From: Thermoanaerobaculia bacterium
GTDB taxonomy: Bacteria; Acidobacteriota; Thermoanaerobaculia; Multivoradales; JAHEKO01
Direction: 5' to 3'
Assembly (NCBI GenBank): GCA_947259195.1
Contig: CAMYLC010000190.1
Span: forward strand, 1-33,958
DNA: 33,958 nt
In this document: positions 8,809 through 17,388 of the stretch, piece after piece
Numbering within the stretch: position 1 is the first letter of the stretch
Layout: each line of letters opens with the position of its first letter
The notes under the pieces: generated by a model
Database searches by the model: none
The model's input: the letters and a program-made list of their open reading frames with translations, nothing else
What the model was told of the DNA's origin: nothing
Position numbers and translations under genes: made by a program

Positions 8809-8825
8809 AAACGAACGTTCGGTTT
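8809..8825 (+). promoter_or_regulatory. Likely TetR operator
   Basis: AAACGAACGTTCGGTTT contains the perfect 10-bp palindrome CGAACGTTCG (8812-8821), with near-symmetric AAA/TTT flanks. It begins 3 bases after the -10 box and covers the predicted start site, where a bound repressor would block transcription. Binding by the adjacent TetR protein is inferred. Confidence 0.6.
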
Positions 8826-8838
8826 GCTTTACGCCCAA

Positions 8839-9498
8839 ATGGCCCAGACCACGCGAGAAGCGAGGTCGCAGGCGTCGATCTCGCGAGCCCTGGACACCGC
8901 GCTCGAGCTCTTCTCGAGCCAGGGCTTCGGTGCGACCTCGATGCGGCAGATTGCCGAGGAGTCCGGCATCTCGGTCGGCAATCTCTACCACCACTTCCCC
9001 AGCAAGGAGGCGATGTTTCATCGCTTGATCCAGGACTACTGGAAACAGATCCAGGATCCCGATCATCCGCTCATGCAACTGTTCCAGAGGGCGGCTTTTC
9101 CGGCGGACCTCGCAGAGATGGCCGAGGTCATCGAGCAGGTCGTTGAAGAGAACGCCTCCTACATCCTGCTCTTCTACGTCGACGTCATCGAGTTTCGCGG
9201 CGAGCACATCCGCGCCTTCTACGCGGGCATGGCCAGGAACTTCCGGCAAGTCTATGGAGACAGCCTGGCCGAGCGCCAGAATGCCGGCGAGTTCGGCGAT
9301 GTCGACCCACTGGTCGCCGTAATGGTGGCGACCCGCTGGTTCTTCTATTTCTACACCGTCGAGAAGTGCTTTGGGATGCCCATGCATCTCGGCATGGATC
9401 CACATAAGGCGACGGAGGAGTTCATCCGTCTGCTCCGCAATGGCCTGCTACCCCGGTCCGGTGGTGATGCCTCGACTGACCGGCCGTTGATTCGATAG
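8839..9498 (+). CDS. TetR/AcrR-family transcriptional regulator
   Basis: 219 aa from ATG 8839. The frame is open further upstream, but those codons cross the promoter and operator and encode no known domain. The N-terminal helix-turn-helix is clear: ALELFSSQGFGATSMRQIAEESGISVGNLYHHFPSKEAMF, about residues 17-56 (one run of the family pattern, described here by its two halves ALELFSSQGFGATS and MRQIAEESGISVGNLYHHF). The variable C-terminal ligand-binding domain is rich in aromatic residues (WFFYFYTVEKCF), suiting a hydrophobic ligand such as an acyl compound. No obvious Shine-Dalgarno precedes the start. It lies 65 bases before the receptor gene with no terminator between, so it probably represses its own operon from the operator at 8809-8825. 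Confidence 0.85.
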   Translation: MAQTTREARSQASISRALDTALELFSSQGFGATSMRQIAEESGISVGNLYHHFPSKEAMFHRLIQDYWKQIQDPDHPLMQLFQRAAFPADLAEMAEVIEQVVEENASYILLFYVDVIEFRGEHIRAFYAGMARNFRQVYGDSLAERQNAGEFGDVDPLVAVMVATRWFFYFYTVEKCFGMPMHLGMDPHKATEEFIRLLRNGLLPRSGGDASTDRPLIR

Positions 9499-9563
9499 GG
9501 AGATCGATGGAAGGCACTACGATCGACCGACAAGTTCGACCAGCCCATAGGGGGAGGTGCACG

Positions 9564-11885
9564 ATGACGTATCACGATAGAAACAGCCCGCAGCCGGCCC
9601 GTCGCTTTCCGGGCCGTTCAGTCTGGTGGATCCTGGTCGGGGTCCTCCTCTTGGCAAGCGTTCCTGCGATAGCGCAGGTACCAGAGGAAGAGGTCAAAGA
9701 GGAGCCGACCGAACAGCCGGTGGGCGCCACGGAAGATGTTCGACAGGCGGTCGAGGACGAGATCGTAGTGACCGCCCGCAGACGCGAAGAGAACGTGCAA
9801 GAGGTGCCGATTGCAGTCTCTGTGATCACGGGCGAGACGCTTTCGGATGTCAAGGCCAAGGATGTCTCGGTGCTGCAGGACTACACCCCGAACATGTCGA
9901 TCTATGAAGGCCGCAATCAGTCCACTACGATGACGGTGTTCCTGCGCGGCATCGGACAGGCCGATCCTCTCTGGGGCGTGGATCCGGGCGTCGGACTCTA
10001 CTTCGATGACGTCTACTTCGCCCGGCCACAAGGCGCATTGCTGGACATCTTCGATGTTCAGCGGGTCGAGGTCTTGCGCGGTCCCCAAGGGACGCTGTAC
10101 GGCAAAAACACCATCGGCGGTGCGATGAAGTACGTGAGTCGTCCGGCCACAGACACGCCGGAAGCCTCCGTCCTGCTCACCGGCGGCGAGTACTCCACCG
10201 CGGAGCTCCGGGCCAATGCAAGCGGCCCGCTGATCGAGGGCAAGCTGCGCGCCAAAGCCGCTGTCGCCTTTCTCAACCGCAATGGCTACGGCAGGAACCT
10301 CTTCACCGGAAATGACGTGTCTGACAAGGACACCACGGCCTATCGCATCGGCCTGGACTGGTTCCCCTCGGAGAAGGTGTCACTGAACTTCAGCTTTGAC
10401 CACACGAAAGACTCCGCACAACCCAAGGGGCTGACTCGGCTGGAGGCCAATCCTCTCTGCCCGATCTTCCTGGGCGAGCCGTGCCCACCGGAGGACAACC
10501 TCTTCGATACCCGCAGCGGTCTGGAACCCAAGAACGGCACGACGTGGCAAGGGGGCCACTTGAACCTGCGATGGCTCATCAACGACGACTGGCTATTCAG
10601 GTCCATCACCGCCTATCGGGAGTCCGATACCGAGAACAACATCGACTTCGATACGACGGAGGCACCCATCACCGACGTCGAGGCCACCTATTTCGATGAC
10701 CAGACCTCGCAGGAGTTTCAGTTCCTGTACGAAGGCGCGGGCAACCTGAGGGGCGTGCTCGGTCTTTACTATTTCGACGGTTTCGCCGGCGGGCTGGTCA
10801 AGAACAACTTCCTCAACGCCATCTTCGGCACGACGGACGGCGACACCAAGACCGAGTCGATCGCGGCTTTCGGTGACGGCAGCTATTCCTTCTCTCCGAG
10901 GTGGACCTTGAACTTCGGTCTGCGAGCCACACGCGAGAAGAAGACGGGTCGCGCGTTCAACGCGGGATACTCGGACGACACGTTCACCGAGATCACCGCC
11001 GTCACCGCCGACTACAACAAGAGCGTGACCTTCAACTCGCTCGCACCGAGGCTAGGCGTGGACTTTCAAATCAATCCCACGGTCATGACGTACGCCTCCT
11101 ACAGCCGCGGTTTCAAGAGCGGGGGCTTCAACGTACGAGCCCAGGCGACCGTCTTTCCGGAGTCGGCCGAACCCTTCGACGACGAGATCCTCGACAACGT
11201 CGAGGTGGGTGTCAAATCGGTGTTGGCAAACCGTCAACTGCTGCTGAATGCTGCCGTGTTCTACGGCAAGTACACGGACATCCAGGTCAGCACCTTCACA
11301 TCCTACGATTCCGACGGGGACGGGGTAGATGACGCCTTCTTCGGCGCTTTCGACAACGCGGGAGACGCCACGAACAAAGGCGTCGAGTTGGAGTACGACT
11401 GGAATCCACAGAACGTCGGCTGGTTCGCTCTGTCGGGCTTCGTGGCCTATCTGGATGCATCACCTGACGAGTTCTTGGACGAGAACGGAGACGGCTTCGT
11501 CGATACCCAGGTGATCACCAATGCGCCGGAGTGGACGAGTGCAATCTATGGGAAGTTCGACTTTCCGGCGTTCGGAGGGTTGATCTCGGGCAGCCTCGGG
11601 TACAGCTATCGGGCCGAGTCGGTGCTAACCAACGAGGGTGGCCCCGATCCGACGAACCCCACCCAACCGCTGCTGCCGATCGTGCAGCCAGCCTACGGCG
11701 TGTGGAACTCCTGGATCGGCTGGTTCTCGGGTGATGGCAAGTGGCGTTTCACGATCAACGGCTTCAACCTCGGCAACGAGGAGTATCTGACCAACGGCTA
11801 CAACATTCCCGTGCTCGGACTCCTCCAGGGATCGTATGGCGCACCTCGCTCGATAACCGCAACATTCGGGTTCCACTACTTCTAG
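9564..11885 (+). CDS. TonB-dependent outer-membrane receptor
   Basis: 773 aa from ATG 9564, preceded by GGGGGAGG at 9550-9557. An earlier in-frame ATG at 9507 lacks such a site and is rejected. A signal peptide ends at about residue 38 (AIAQ). A TonB-box-like DEIVVTARRR follows, then the plug domain with FLRGIG, the VEVLRGPQGTLYGKNTIGGA stretch (seen as two motifs, VEVLRGPQG and LYGKNTIGG) and VSRP. The rest is a 22-strand-type barrel ending ATFGFHYF with terminal Phe. Its style matches receptors for hydrophobic or lignocellulose-type compounds more than siderophore receptors, and no siderophore genes are nearby. As first structural gene behind tetR it should import the substrate processed by the downstream enzymes, using a TonB system encoded elsewhere. 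Confidence 0.93.
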   Translation: MTYHDRNSPQPARRFPGRSVWWILVGVLLLASVPAIAQVPEEEVKEEPTEQPVGATEDVRQAVEDEIVVTARRREENVQEVPIAVSVITGETLSDVKAKDVSVLQDYTPNMSIYEGRNQSTTMTVFLRGIGQADPLWGVDPGVGLYFDDVYFARPQGALLDIFDVQRVEVLRGPQGTLYGKNTIGGAMKYVSRPATDTPEASVLLTGGEYSTAELRANASGPLIEGKLRAKAAVAFLNRNGYGRNLFTGNDVSDKDTTAYRIGLDWFPSEKVSLNFSFDHTKDSAQPKGLTRLEANPLCPIFLGEPCPPEDNLFDTRSGLEPKNGTTWQGGHLNLRWLINDDWLFRSITAYRESDTENNIDFDTTEAPITDVEATYFDDQTSQEFQFLYEGAGNLRGVLGLYYFDGFAGGLVKNNFLNAIFGTTDGDTKTESIAAFGDGSYSFSPRWTLNFGLRATREKKTGRAFNAGYSDDTFTEITAVTADYNKSVTFNSLAPRLGVDFQINPTVMTYASYSRGFKSGGFNVRAQATVFPESAEPFDDEILDNVEVGVKSVLANRQLLLNAAVFYGKYTDIQVSTFTSYDSDGDGVDDAFFGAFDNAGDATNKGVELEYDWNPQNVGWFALSGFVAYLDASPDEFLDENGDGFVDTQVITNAPEWTSAIYGKFDFPAFGGLISGSLGYSYRAESVLTNEGGPDPTNPTQPLLPIVQPAYGVWNSWIGWFSGDGKWRFTINGFNLGNEEYLTNGYNIPVLGLLQGSYGAPRSITATFGFHYF

Positions 11886-11906
11886 TCTGATGGAGCGAGG
11901 CTCGCC

Positions 11907-12689
11907 ATGATTGAAACCGGACTTGCTGGAAAGGTAGTCATTGTCACGGGTGGCGCGGCCGGTATCGGCCGCGCCACCGCGCTGCGCTTCGCCTCCGAAG
12001 GAGCCCGGGTTGCGGCCTGGGACGTCGACAGCGAAGCAGCCGAGGCCCTGATCGGGGAGATCGAAAAAGGAGGTGGCGAGGGTCATTTCGCCACCGTCGA
12101 CGTCGCGCAGGCCTCTCAGGTGGAAGCGGCAGTGGCCGCTTTGATCGACCGCTGGGGGCAGATCGACGTCCTCGTCAACAACGCCGGGATTCTGCGGGAC
12201 TCTCAATTGGTCAAGTGGAAGGACGGCGAGGTCGTCTCCACCATGACCGACGAGGCCTTCGACGCCGTGATCGGAGTCAATCTAAAGGGTGTGTTTCTGT
12301 GCGCCAGGGCCGTGGCACCGCACATGATCCGTGCCGGCAGTGGAGCCATCCTCAACGCCTCGTCGGTCGTCGGGCTCTACGGCAATTTCGGGCAGACCAA
12401 CTACGCCGCCACCAAAGCCGCGGTCATCAACATGACCCGTAGCTGGTCGCGCGAGTTGGGCCGCTTCAACATCCGCGTCAACGCCGTGGCGCCGGGCTTC
12501 ATCGCCACCGAGATCCTGAAGAGCATGCCGCAGAAGATCCTCGACGGAATGGTGCAACACACACCGCTGCATCGCATGGGTACGCCCGAGGAGATCGCCG
12601 AGGTCTACCTCTGGCTCGCTTCCGATGCGGCCTCGTACGTCAGCGGCACGGTAATCTCCGTCGATGGAGGCCTGGTGGTCGGCACATAA
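11907..12689 (+). CDS. Short-chain dehydrogenase/reductase (FabG-like)
   Basis: 260 aa. It is a classical SDR with TGGAAGIG cofactor motif (about residues 12-19), NNAG, catalytic Ser in ASSVVG, and YAATK with the active Tyr and Lys. An acidic residue (D) after the second strand (AAWDVDSE) points to NAD(H) rather than NADP(H). It has an insertion LVKWKDGEVV after NNAG that I recognise from FabG-like enzymes acting on 3-oxo/3-hydroxyacyl thioesters. The start is the ATG 21 bases after the receptor stop, with GGAGCGAGG upstream. In this operon a 3-hydroxyacyl-CoA dehydrogenase role between ligase and thiolase is plausible but inferred. Confidence 0.9.
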   Translation: MIETGLAGKVVIVTGGAAGIGRATALRFASEGARVAAWDVDSEAAEALIGEIEKGGGEGHFATVDVAQASQVEAAVAALIDRWGQIDVLVNNAGILRDSQLVKWKDGEVVSTMTDEAFDAVIGVNLKGVFLCARAVAPHMIRAGSGAILNASSVVGLYGNFGQTNYAATKAAVINMTRSWSRELGRFNIRVNAVAPGFIATEILKSMPQKILDGMVQHTPLHRMGTPEEIAEVYLWLASDAASYVSGTVISVDGGLVVGT

Positions 12690-12770
12690 CGCGGTACGAG
12701 ATCGTTGCAGCCATGGGCCGGTGCCTGACCGGTGCGGCCCACCGCATGCTGGCTGCTTGAAAGGCACGCT

Positions 12771-13772
12771 ATGGCAGAGATGAGATGGAGCTTCGCAAAA
12801 CGCCTGCTTCTGGCCGCGGTCCTGTTGCTACTCGTTGCCGCAGGCCTGTGGACCTACCAGATCTGGAAGCATCCATTGGCAGCGCACGTGAAAAAGACCC
12901 GTAGAGCGCTCGAGGCAGCAGGTCTCGAAAGGGCGGAAGCCCAGCTAGCGGGTCGCCGGCTCGTCTACTGGCAGGGGGGCGAGGGGCCGACGCTCGTGCT
13001 GCTGCACGGCGCCGGCGACCAGGCCGGAACCTGGTTCGAGATCGTCCCCACGCTGCTTCGGGACTATCGTCTGCTGATTCCGGACCTGCCTGGGCATGGC
13101 GAAAGCGAGCCGGAGGCGGGTCCGTTACCGATGGAGGAGATCCTTGCCGGGCTGGAAGCGCTGGTCGATGAGCGCAGCCAGGAGGGTCCACTCATCCTGG
13201 TGGGTAACTCGATGGGCGCCTGGCTGGCAACACTCGAGGCCTATCGACATCCCGAGAGCGTCAGCCGCGTCGTGCTCGTCAATGGCGGTGCCGTGAGCGG
13301 CGATCCCAACAACCCGAGTCTCGTGCCGGTCGACCGCGAGGCCGCCCGCCAGCTCATGGACATGCTGCGCGACCCGGCCAGCCCCAAGATTCCCGGGTTC
13401 GTGCTGGACGACATCGTTCGCCGGTCCGCCTCGGGGCCGATCGGCCGGATGCTGCAGGATCCCGAGAGCTTTATGGGCCTGCTTCTGGACGGTCGCCTGG
13501 GAGAGATCTCGACTCCGGTGGACATGGTCTGGGGCGAATCGGATCGGCTGATGAGCCTGAGCTATGCCGAGCGGATGCTGGCCGAGCTTCCCCGAGCTCG
13601 GCTCACCGGCGTGCCGGCCTGCGGGCACATTCCGCAGAGCGAGTGTCCGGAACGCCTGGCCGAGGCTCTCCTTGCGGTCCTGGAATCCGATCCGCCGGCA
13701 AGCGAGGTCCTTGTCGAGCCGGCATCTGGAATCGGTCTGATCCAGGGGGAAGCCAGCGATGATCCGCGGTGA
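12771..13772 (+). CDS. Membrane-anchored alpha/beta hydrolase
   Basis: 333 aa from ATG 12771, with GAAAGG at 12759-12764; an in-frame GTG at 12732 is rejected. An N-terminal transmembrane anchor (about residues 10-30, LLLAAVLLLLVAAGLW) probably places the hydrolase domain in the periplasm. The fold shows LLHGAGDQAGTW (oxyanion region), nucleophile Ser147 in GNSMG, Asp258 in WGESD and His286 in CGHIPQ. Esterase or lipase-like activity on an imported ester is likely; the exact bond is unknown. Its 3' end overlaps the ligase start by 14 bases, implying translational coupling. Confidence 0.88.
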   Translation: MAEMRWSFAKRLLLAAVLLLLVAAGLWTYQIWKHPLAAHVKKTRRALEAAGLERAEAQLAGRRLVYWQGGEGPTLVLLHGAGDQAGTWFEIVPTLLRDYRLLIPDLPGHGESEPEAGPLPMEEILAGLEALVDERSQEGPLILVGNSMGAWLATLEAYRHPESVSRVVLVNGGAVSGDPNNPSLVPVDREAARQLMDMLRDPASPKIPGFVLDDIVRRSASGPIGRMLQDPESFMGLLLDGRLGEISTPVDMVWGESDRLMSLSYAERMLAELPRARLTGVPACGHIPQSECPERLAEALLAVLESDPPASEVLVEPASGIGLIQGEASDDPR

Positions 13773-15294
13773 TGTTCTGGGAGAACGGGCACGACTGACG
13801 CCGGACAAGACGGCCCTGGTCCTGGCCGACTCGGGCGCGCGATTGAGCTACGCCGAGCTCGACCAGCGGGCACGCCGCTCGGCCCAGGCATGGCGCCAGA
13901 AGCTGGGGCTGGGAAAGGGAGATCGGGTGGGGATCCTGGCCCACAACCGTATCGAGTATCTCGATGCCTTCTTCGCGGCCGGCAAGTCGGGCGTCGTACT
14001 GGTAACACTGGGTACGCGCCTGACGCCCCACGAGCTGCAGCACATCGTCGAGGACAGCGGGATGCGAGCTCTGCTCTACGACGGTGAGTTTGCCGACACT
14101 GTTCGAGCCCTGCGCCAGCAGGTCGAGGTGGAGACCTGGATCGCCCTGGATGAGCCGGTCGACGGCTCCGACCCGCTCTACGAAACGCTGCTGGCCGAGG
14201 TCGATCCCGCTGGCTGGGTCCCGCCGCATATCGATCCGGAAGACACCTACTGCCTGCTCTACACCTCGGGTACCACCGGCCAACCGAAGGGCGTGGTCAC
14301 GCCGCACAGGATGGTGGCCTGGAACGGCCTCAATACCGTTGCGAGCTGGCAGCTGAACGAAAACGACGTCAGCCCGATCTTCACGCCGCTCTACCACGCC
14401 GGTGGTCTCATGGCCTTCCTGACACCGCTGTTCACCATCGGCGGAACCATTGTTCTCCACCATGGATTCGACACCAGCGAGATCTGGCGCACGATCGAGC
14501 AGGAGAAATGCACGGTCGTGCTTGGGGTACCGACCATCTGGAAGATGCTGCTCGATGCACCCGAGTTCGAAACCGTCGATCTGAGTCACGTGCGGGCCTT
14601 CTACAGCGGCGGTGCGCCGTTGCCGCTCTACCTCATCGAGGCCTACCAGCAGAAGGGCGTCGTCTTCAAGCAGGGCTTCGGCATGACCGAGGTCGGGGTC
14701 AATTGCTTCGCTATGTCAGTTGCGGACTCCTACCACAAGGCCGGCTCGATCGGCCGCCCCATGATGTTCACCGAGGTGCGCCTGGTCGACGCGGAAGGCA
14801 ATGATTTACCGACGGGTGAGGTGGGCGAAATGCTGTTCCGAGGTCCGCACGTCTCGAAAGGGTACTGGCACAACCCGGAGGCCACCGCGGCCGCCCTGGA
14901 CATCGATGGGTGGTTCCATTCGGGGGATCTCGCCCGGTGTGACGAAGACGGCTTCTTCTACATCGCCGGGCGTCAGAAGGACATGATCATCAGCGGTGGC
15001 GTCAACATCTACCCGGCCGAGATCGAGGCTGTGCTGCTGCAGCACGAAGATGTCGAGGACGCCGCGGTTGTCGCCGTACCCGACCCGCAGTGGGGTGAGG
15101 TCGGCGTCGCCTTCGTCGTGCCGCTGGCCGGCAAGGAGATCTCGCCGGCGGCCCTGACCGAGCATCTCGCTACGAAGCTGGCGAAATTCAAGATCCCCAA
15201 GATCTTCCGCGTCATCGAAACGCTGCCTCGCACCGCCTACGGCAAGGTGGTCAAGGGCGAGCTGCGAGACCGCTTTCTCGAGGAGGCGTTTTGA
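13759..15294 (+). CDS. AMP-dependent acyl-CoA synthetase/ligase
   Basis: 511 aa, of normal length for the family. ATP-binding P-loop YTSGTTGQPKG is near residues 168-178, followed by GFGMTEVG (motif A5), WFHSGDL and GRQKDMIISGG hinge motifs, and the C-terminal catalytic Lys496 in RTAYGKVVKGEL. It should activate a carboxylic acid to acyl-CoA with ATP in the cytoplasm. It is closest in style to medium/long-chain fatty acid or FadD-like ligases. It overlaps the upstream hydrolase by 14 bases, and its stop overlaps the next hydrolase start (TTGA). This supports hydrolysis followed by CoA activation. Acid specificity unknown. Confidence 0.92.
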   Translation: MIRGDVLGERARLTPDKTALVLADSGARLSYAELDQRARRSAQAWRQKLGLGKGDRVGILAHNRIEYLDAFFAAGKSGVVLVTLGTRLTPHELQHIVEDSGMRALLYDGEFADTVRALRQQVEVETWIALDEPVDGSDPLYETLLAEVDPAGWVPPHIDPEDTYCLLYTSGTTGQPKGVVTPHRMVAWNGLNTVASWQLNENDVSPIFTPLYHAGGLMAFLTPLFTIGGTIVLHHGFDTSEIWRTIEQEKCTVVLGVPTIWKMLLDAPEFETVDLSHVRAFYSGGAPLPLYLIEAYQQKGVVFKQGFGMTEVGVNCFAMSVADSYHKAGSIGRPMMFTEVRLVDAEGNDLPTGEVGEMLFRGPHVSKGYWHNPEATAAALDIDGWFHSGDLARCDEDGFFYIAGRQKDMIISGGVNIYPAEIEAVLLQHEDVEDAAVVAVPDPQWGEVGVAFVVPLAGKEISPAALTEHLATKLAKFKIPKIFRVIETLPRTAYGKVVKGELRDRFLEEAF

Positions 15295-16109
15295 GCGAGG
15301 CGGACAAGGTCCTGACGCATCGTCTCGAGGGTGAGGGTGAGACCGTCTTACTGCTCAACGGCGGTTTCATGACCTTCGCCTCCTGGGAGCCGGTGGCGAG
15401 CCACTTGCGCGGGAGCTTTCAACTACTGCTCTGTGATCTGCTCGGCCAAATCCTGACGCCAGGAGCGTCGCACGCCGATCTGGACGGCAATGTGGTAGAC
15501 GTCGAGGCGCTGCTGGACGCGCTCGGCCTGGAAAGGGTACACGTTCTGGGAACCTCGTTCGGGGCCTTCGTCGGGCTGCGCTTGGCTGCCACGCGGCCGG
15601 AGCGTGTCCTCTCATTGATCGCCGCGACCGCTTCCGACATCGCCACACCAGCCATGCTGCGAGGTGTGCGAGACCTGCGGCGGGTGCTGGCCGAAATCCC
15701 TGGAGGGGCTGACCCAGGTCAGTTCCATGACCTCTTGGTGAAAGACGTATATTCGCCAAGTTTCGTCGCCGGCCATCGGAACGAGCTGTCGGCCCGCCGC
15801 AAGTTGATCGAGAAGCTACCGCCAAGCTGGTTCGGAGGGCTGGATGGCATTGTGACCTGTACCGAGAGGCTCGACCTGCGACCGGATCTCGGCAGGGTGC
15901 GCTGCCCGACGCTTGTGGTCATCGCCCGCCGCGACGCGGTCATCCCACCCGAGCAGTCACGGGCGATGGCGGCCGCGATTCCAGAGGCTCGAGTCGTGGA
16001 GCACCCGACCAGCGGCCACGCCCTGGTCGCCGAGGACCCGGACTGGCTTGCCCAGCAGGTCCAGACGTTTCTTCAAGAGGTGGTGGCCCGACCGGCAACT
16101 GCCTTCTGA
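15291..16109 (+). CDS. Alpha/beta hydrolase (cytoplasmic)
   Basis: 272 aa, starting at TTG 15291 that overlaps the ligase stop by 4 bases and follows AGGAGG at 15281-15286. No signal peptide. Catalytic triad: Ser89 in GTSFG, Asp215 in ARRDAVI, His243 in SGHALVAEDP. LNGGFMTFASW replaces the more common HGG/HGF oxyanion motif, which the third hydrolase also does (LNGLAMHTKAW). This suggests the two cytoplasmic hydrolases share an ancestor and a related substrate. It probably cleaves an ester or thioester inside the cell; the reaction is not determinable from sequence alone. Confidence 0.87.
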   Translation: MSEADKVLTHRLEGEGETVLLLNGGFMTFASWEPVASHLRGSFQLLLCDLLGQILTPGASHADLDGNVVDVEALLDALGLERVHVLGTSFGAFVGLRLAATRPERVLSLIAATASDIATPAMLRGVRDLRRVLAEIPGGADPGQFHDLLVKDVYSPSFVAGHRNELSARRKLIEKLPPSWFGGLDGIVTCTERLDLRPDLGRVRCPTLVVIARRDAVIPPEQSRAMAAAIPEARVVEHPTSGHALVAEDPDWLAQQVQTFLQEVVARPATAF

Positions 16110-16159
16110 AAACGACCTTTTGAGCATTCACCTCCACTCTTTACTGTTCAGGAGCCGAG

Positions 16160-17371
16160 ATGCCCGACAAACCGATCTACATCGCCGCCTATCACCAGTC
16201 CCCCTTTGGCAAGCTGAAGACGCTGACCGTGCCCGAGATCGTCCAACGCTCCATCGAGGGCGCTTGTGGGGAAATCGCCGCCGATCCGGAGGCAATCGAC
16301 GTCGGTTCGATCGCTGCCGCCTGCGGCTTCACACTGAATGACCAGGGCCTGCTCGCCGGACTGATGGCGATGGTGCCGGGGCTCGCCGGCAAACCCATGG
16401 AGTCGGTCGAGAACGCCTGTGCCTCGGGAGGCCAGGCCATCCTCTCTGTGACACACAAACTGCTGCTGGGCCTGGGCGAAGTGGGGATCGCCGTCGGCTA
16501 CGAGAAGATGCGCAACGATGAGGGCAAGATGGACGGCAAGCTCGTTGGTCGTGCACTGGGCGTCTTTTCACATCCGGAGGAGCGCGAAGGGAAAGTCTAC
16601 ATCTTTCCCCACCTCTTCGCCGAGGTCATGCAGGCCTATATGGAGGCCTACGACGTCACCGAGGAAGATCTAGCACGGATTGCAGTGGCCGAGTACGCCA
16701 ACGCCAAGCACAACCCGGACGCACAGATGCAGGGGGTGGAGCTGACCCTCGAGCAGGCGCTGGAGATCGGCGGCATCAACCGCTACATCGTCGAGGGCTT
16801 GCCTCTCAAGACCTACGACTGCTCTCAGATCACTGACGGCTATGCGGCAATGATTCTGGCGACCGAGGAAGGTCTGGCCCGGCTGGGCGTCGACCGGAGT
16901 AGCTGCGTAGAGCTGGCAGGCTATGCGCAAGCCACCGATCCTCTGATGAAGGAGGGTCGTGAGGTGCTCGAGCCCGCCGGTGCGCTGCGCGCCATGCAGA
17001 CGGCCTACGACATGGCTGGGGTGACGTCCGCCGAGGTGGACGTGGCCGAGATCCATGACTGTTTCTCTGTCATGGGTGCAATCGGCGTCGAGGTGCTGGG
17101 CAAGGCCGCTTTCGGCGAAGGAGCCCGGTACTGGAAAGACGGCAAGGCGGCCGTCGACGGCGACTGCGCAATCAATACCTCCGGTGGCCTGATCGCCAAG
17201 GGGCACCCCATCGGCGCCACGGGAGTGGCCATGGTGGGCTGGTCGGCAAAACAGCTGCTCGGTACGGCGCCCGAGGAGCTACAGCGACCCAATGCGACAC
17301 TGGCGGCCACCTTCAACATCGGCGGACCGATCTGTGCCTCCGTCTGCACGGTTCTCAAGCCGGCGATGTGA
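16160..17371 (+). CDS. SCP2-type thiolase
   Basis: 403 aa from ATG 16160 with AGGAG at 16151-16155. Active residues: Cys87 in ENACASGG (acyl acceptor), His299-Asp300-Cys301-Phe in IHDCF, and His349 in GHPIGATG. The IHDCF motif and the GGP-type C-terminus place it in the SCP-x/SCP2 thiolase group rather than the classical FadA/AtoB type with a CxG C-terminal motif. It should cleave a 3-oxoacyl-CoA with CoA, or run in reverse. No separate DUF35 OB-fold partner gene is adjacent, although archaeal and many bacterial SCP2-type thiolases have one. In the operon it would take the product of the SDR. Confidence 0.9.
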   Translation: MPDKPIYIAAYHQSPFGKLKTLTVPEIVQRSIEGACGEIAADPEAIDVGSIAAACGFTLNDQGLLAGLMAMVPGLAGKPMESVENACASGGQAILSVTHKLLLGLGEVGIAVGYEKMRNDEGKMDGKLVGRALGVFSHPEEREGKVYIFPHLFAEVMQAYMEAYDVTEEDLARIAVAEYANAKHNPDAQMQGVELTLEQALEIGGINRYIVEGLPLKTYDCSQITDGYAAMILATEEGLARLGVDRSSCVELAGYAQATDPLMKEGREVLEPAGALRAMQTAYDMAGVTSAEVDVAEIHDCFSVMGAIGVEVLGKAAFGEGARYWKDGKAAVDGDCAINTSGGLIAKGHPIGATGVAMVGWSAKQLLGTAPEELQRPNATLAATFNIGGPICASVCTVLKPAM

Positions 17372-17388
17372 CAAATAGGAGAGCTTGG

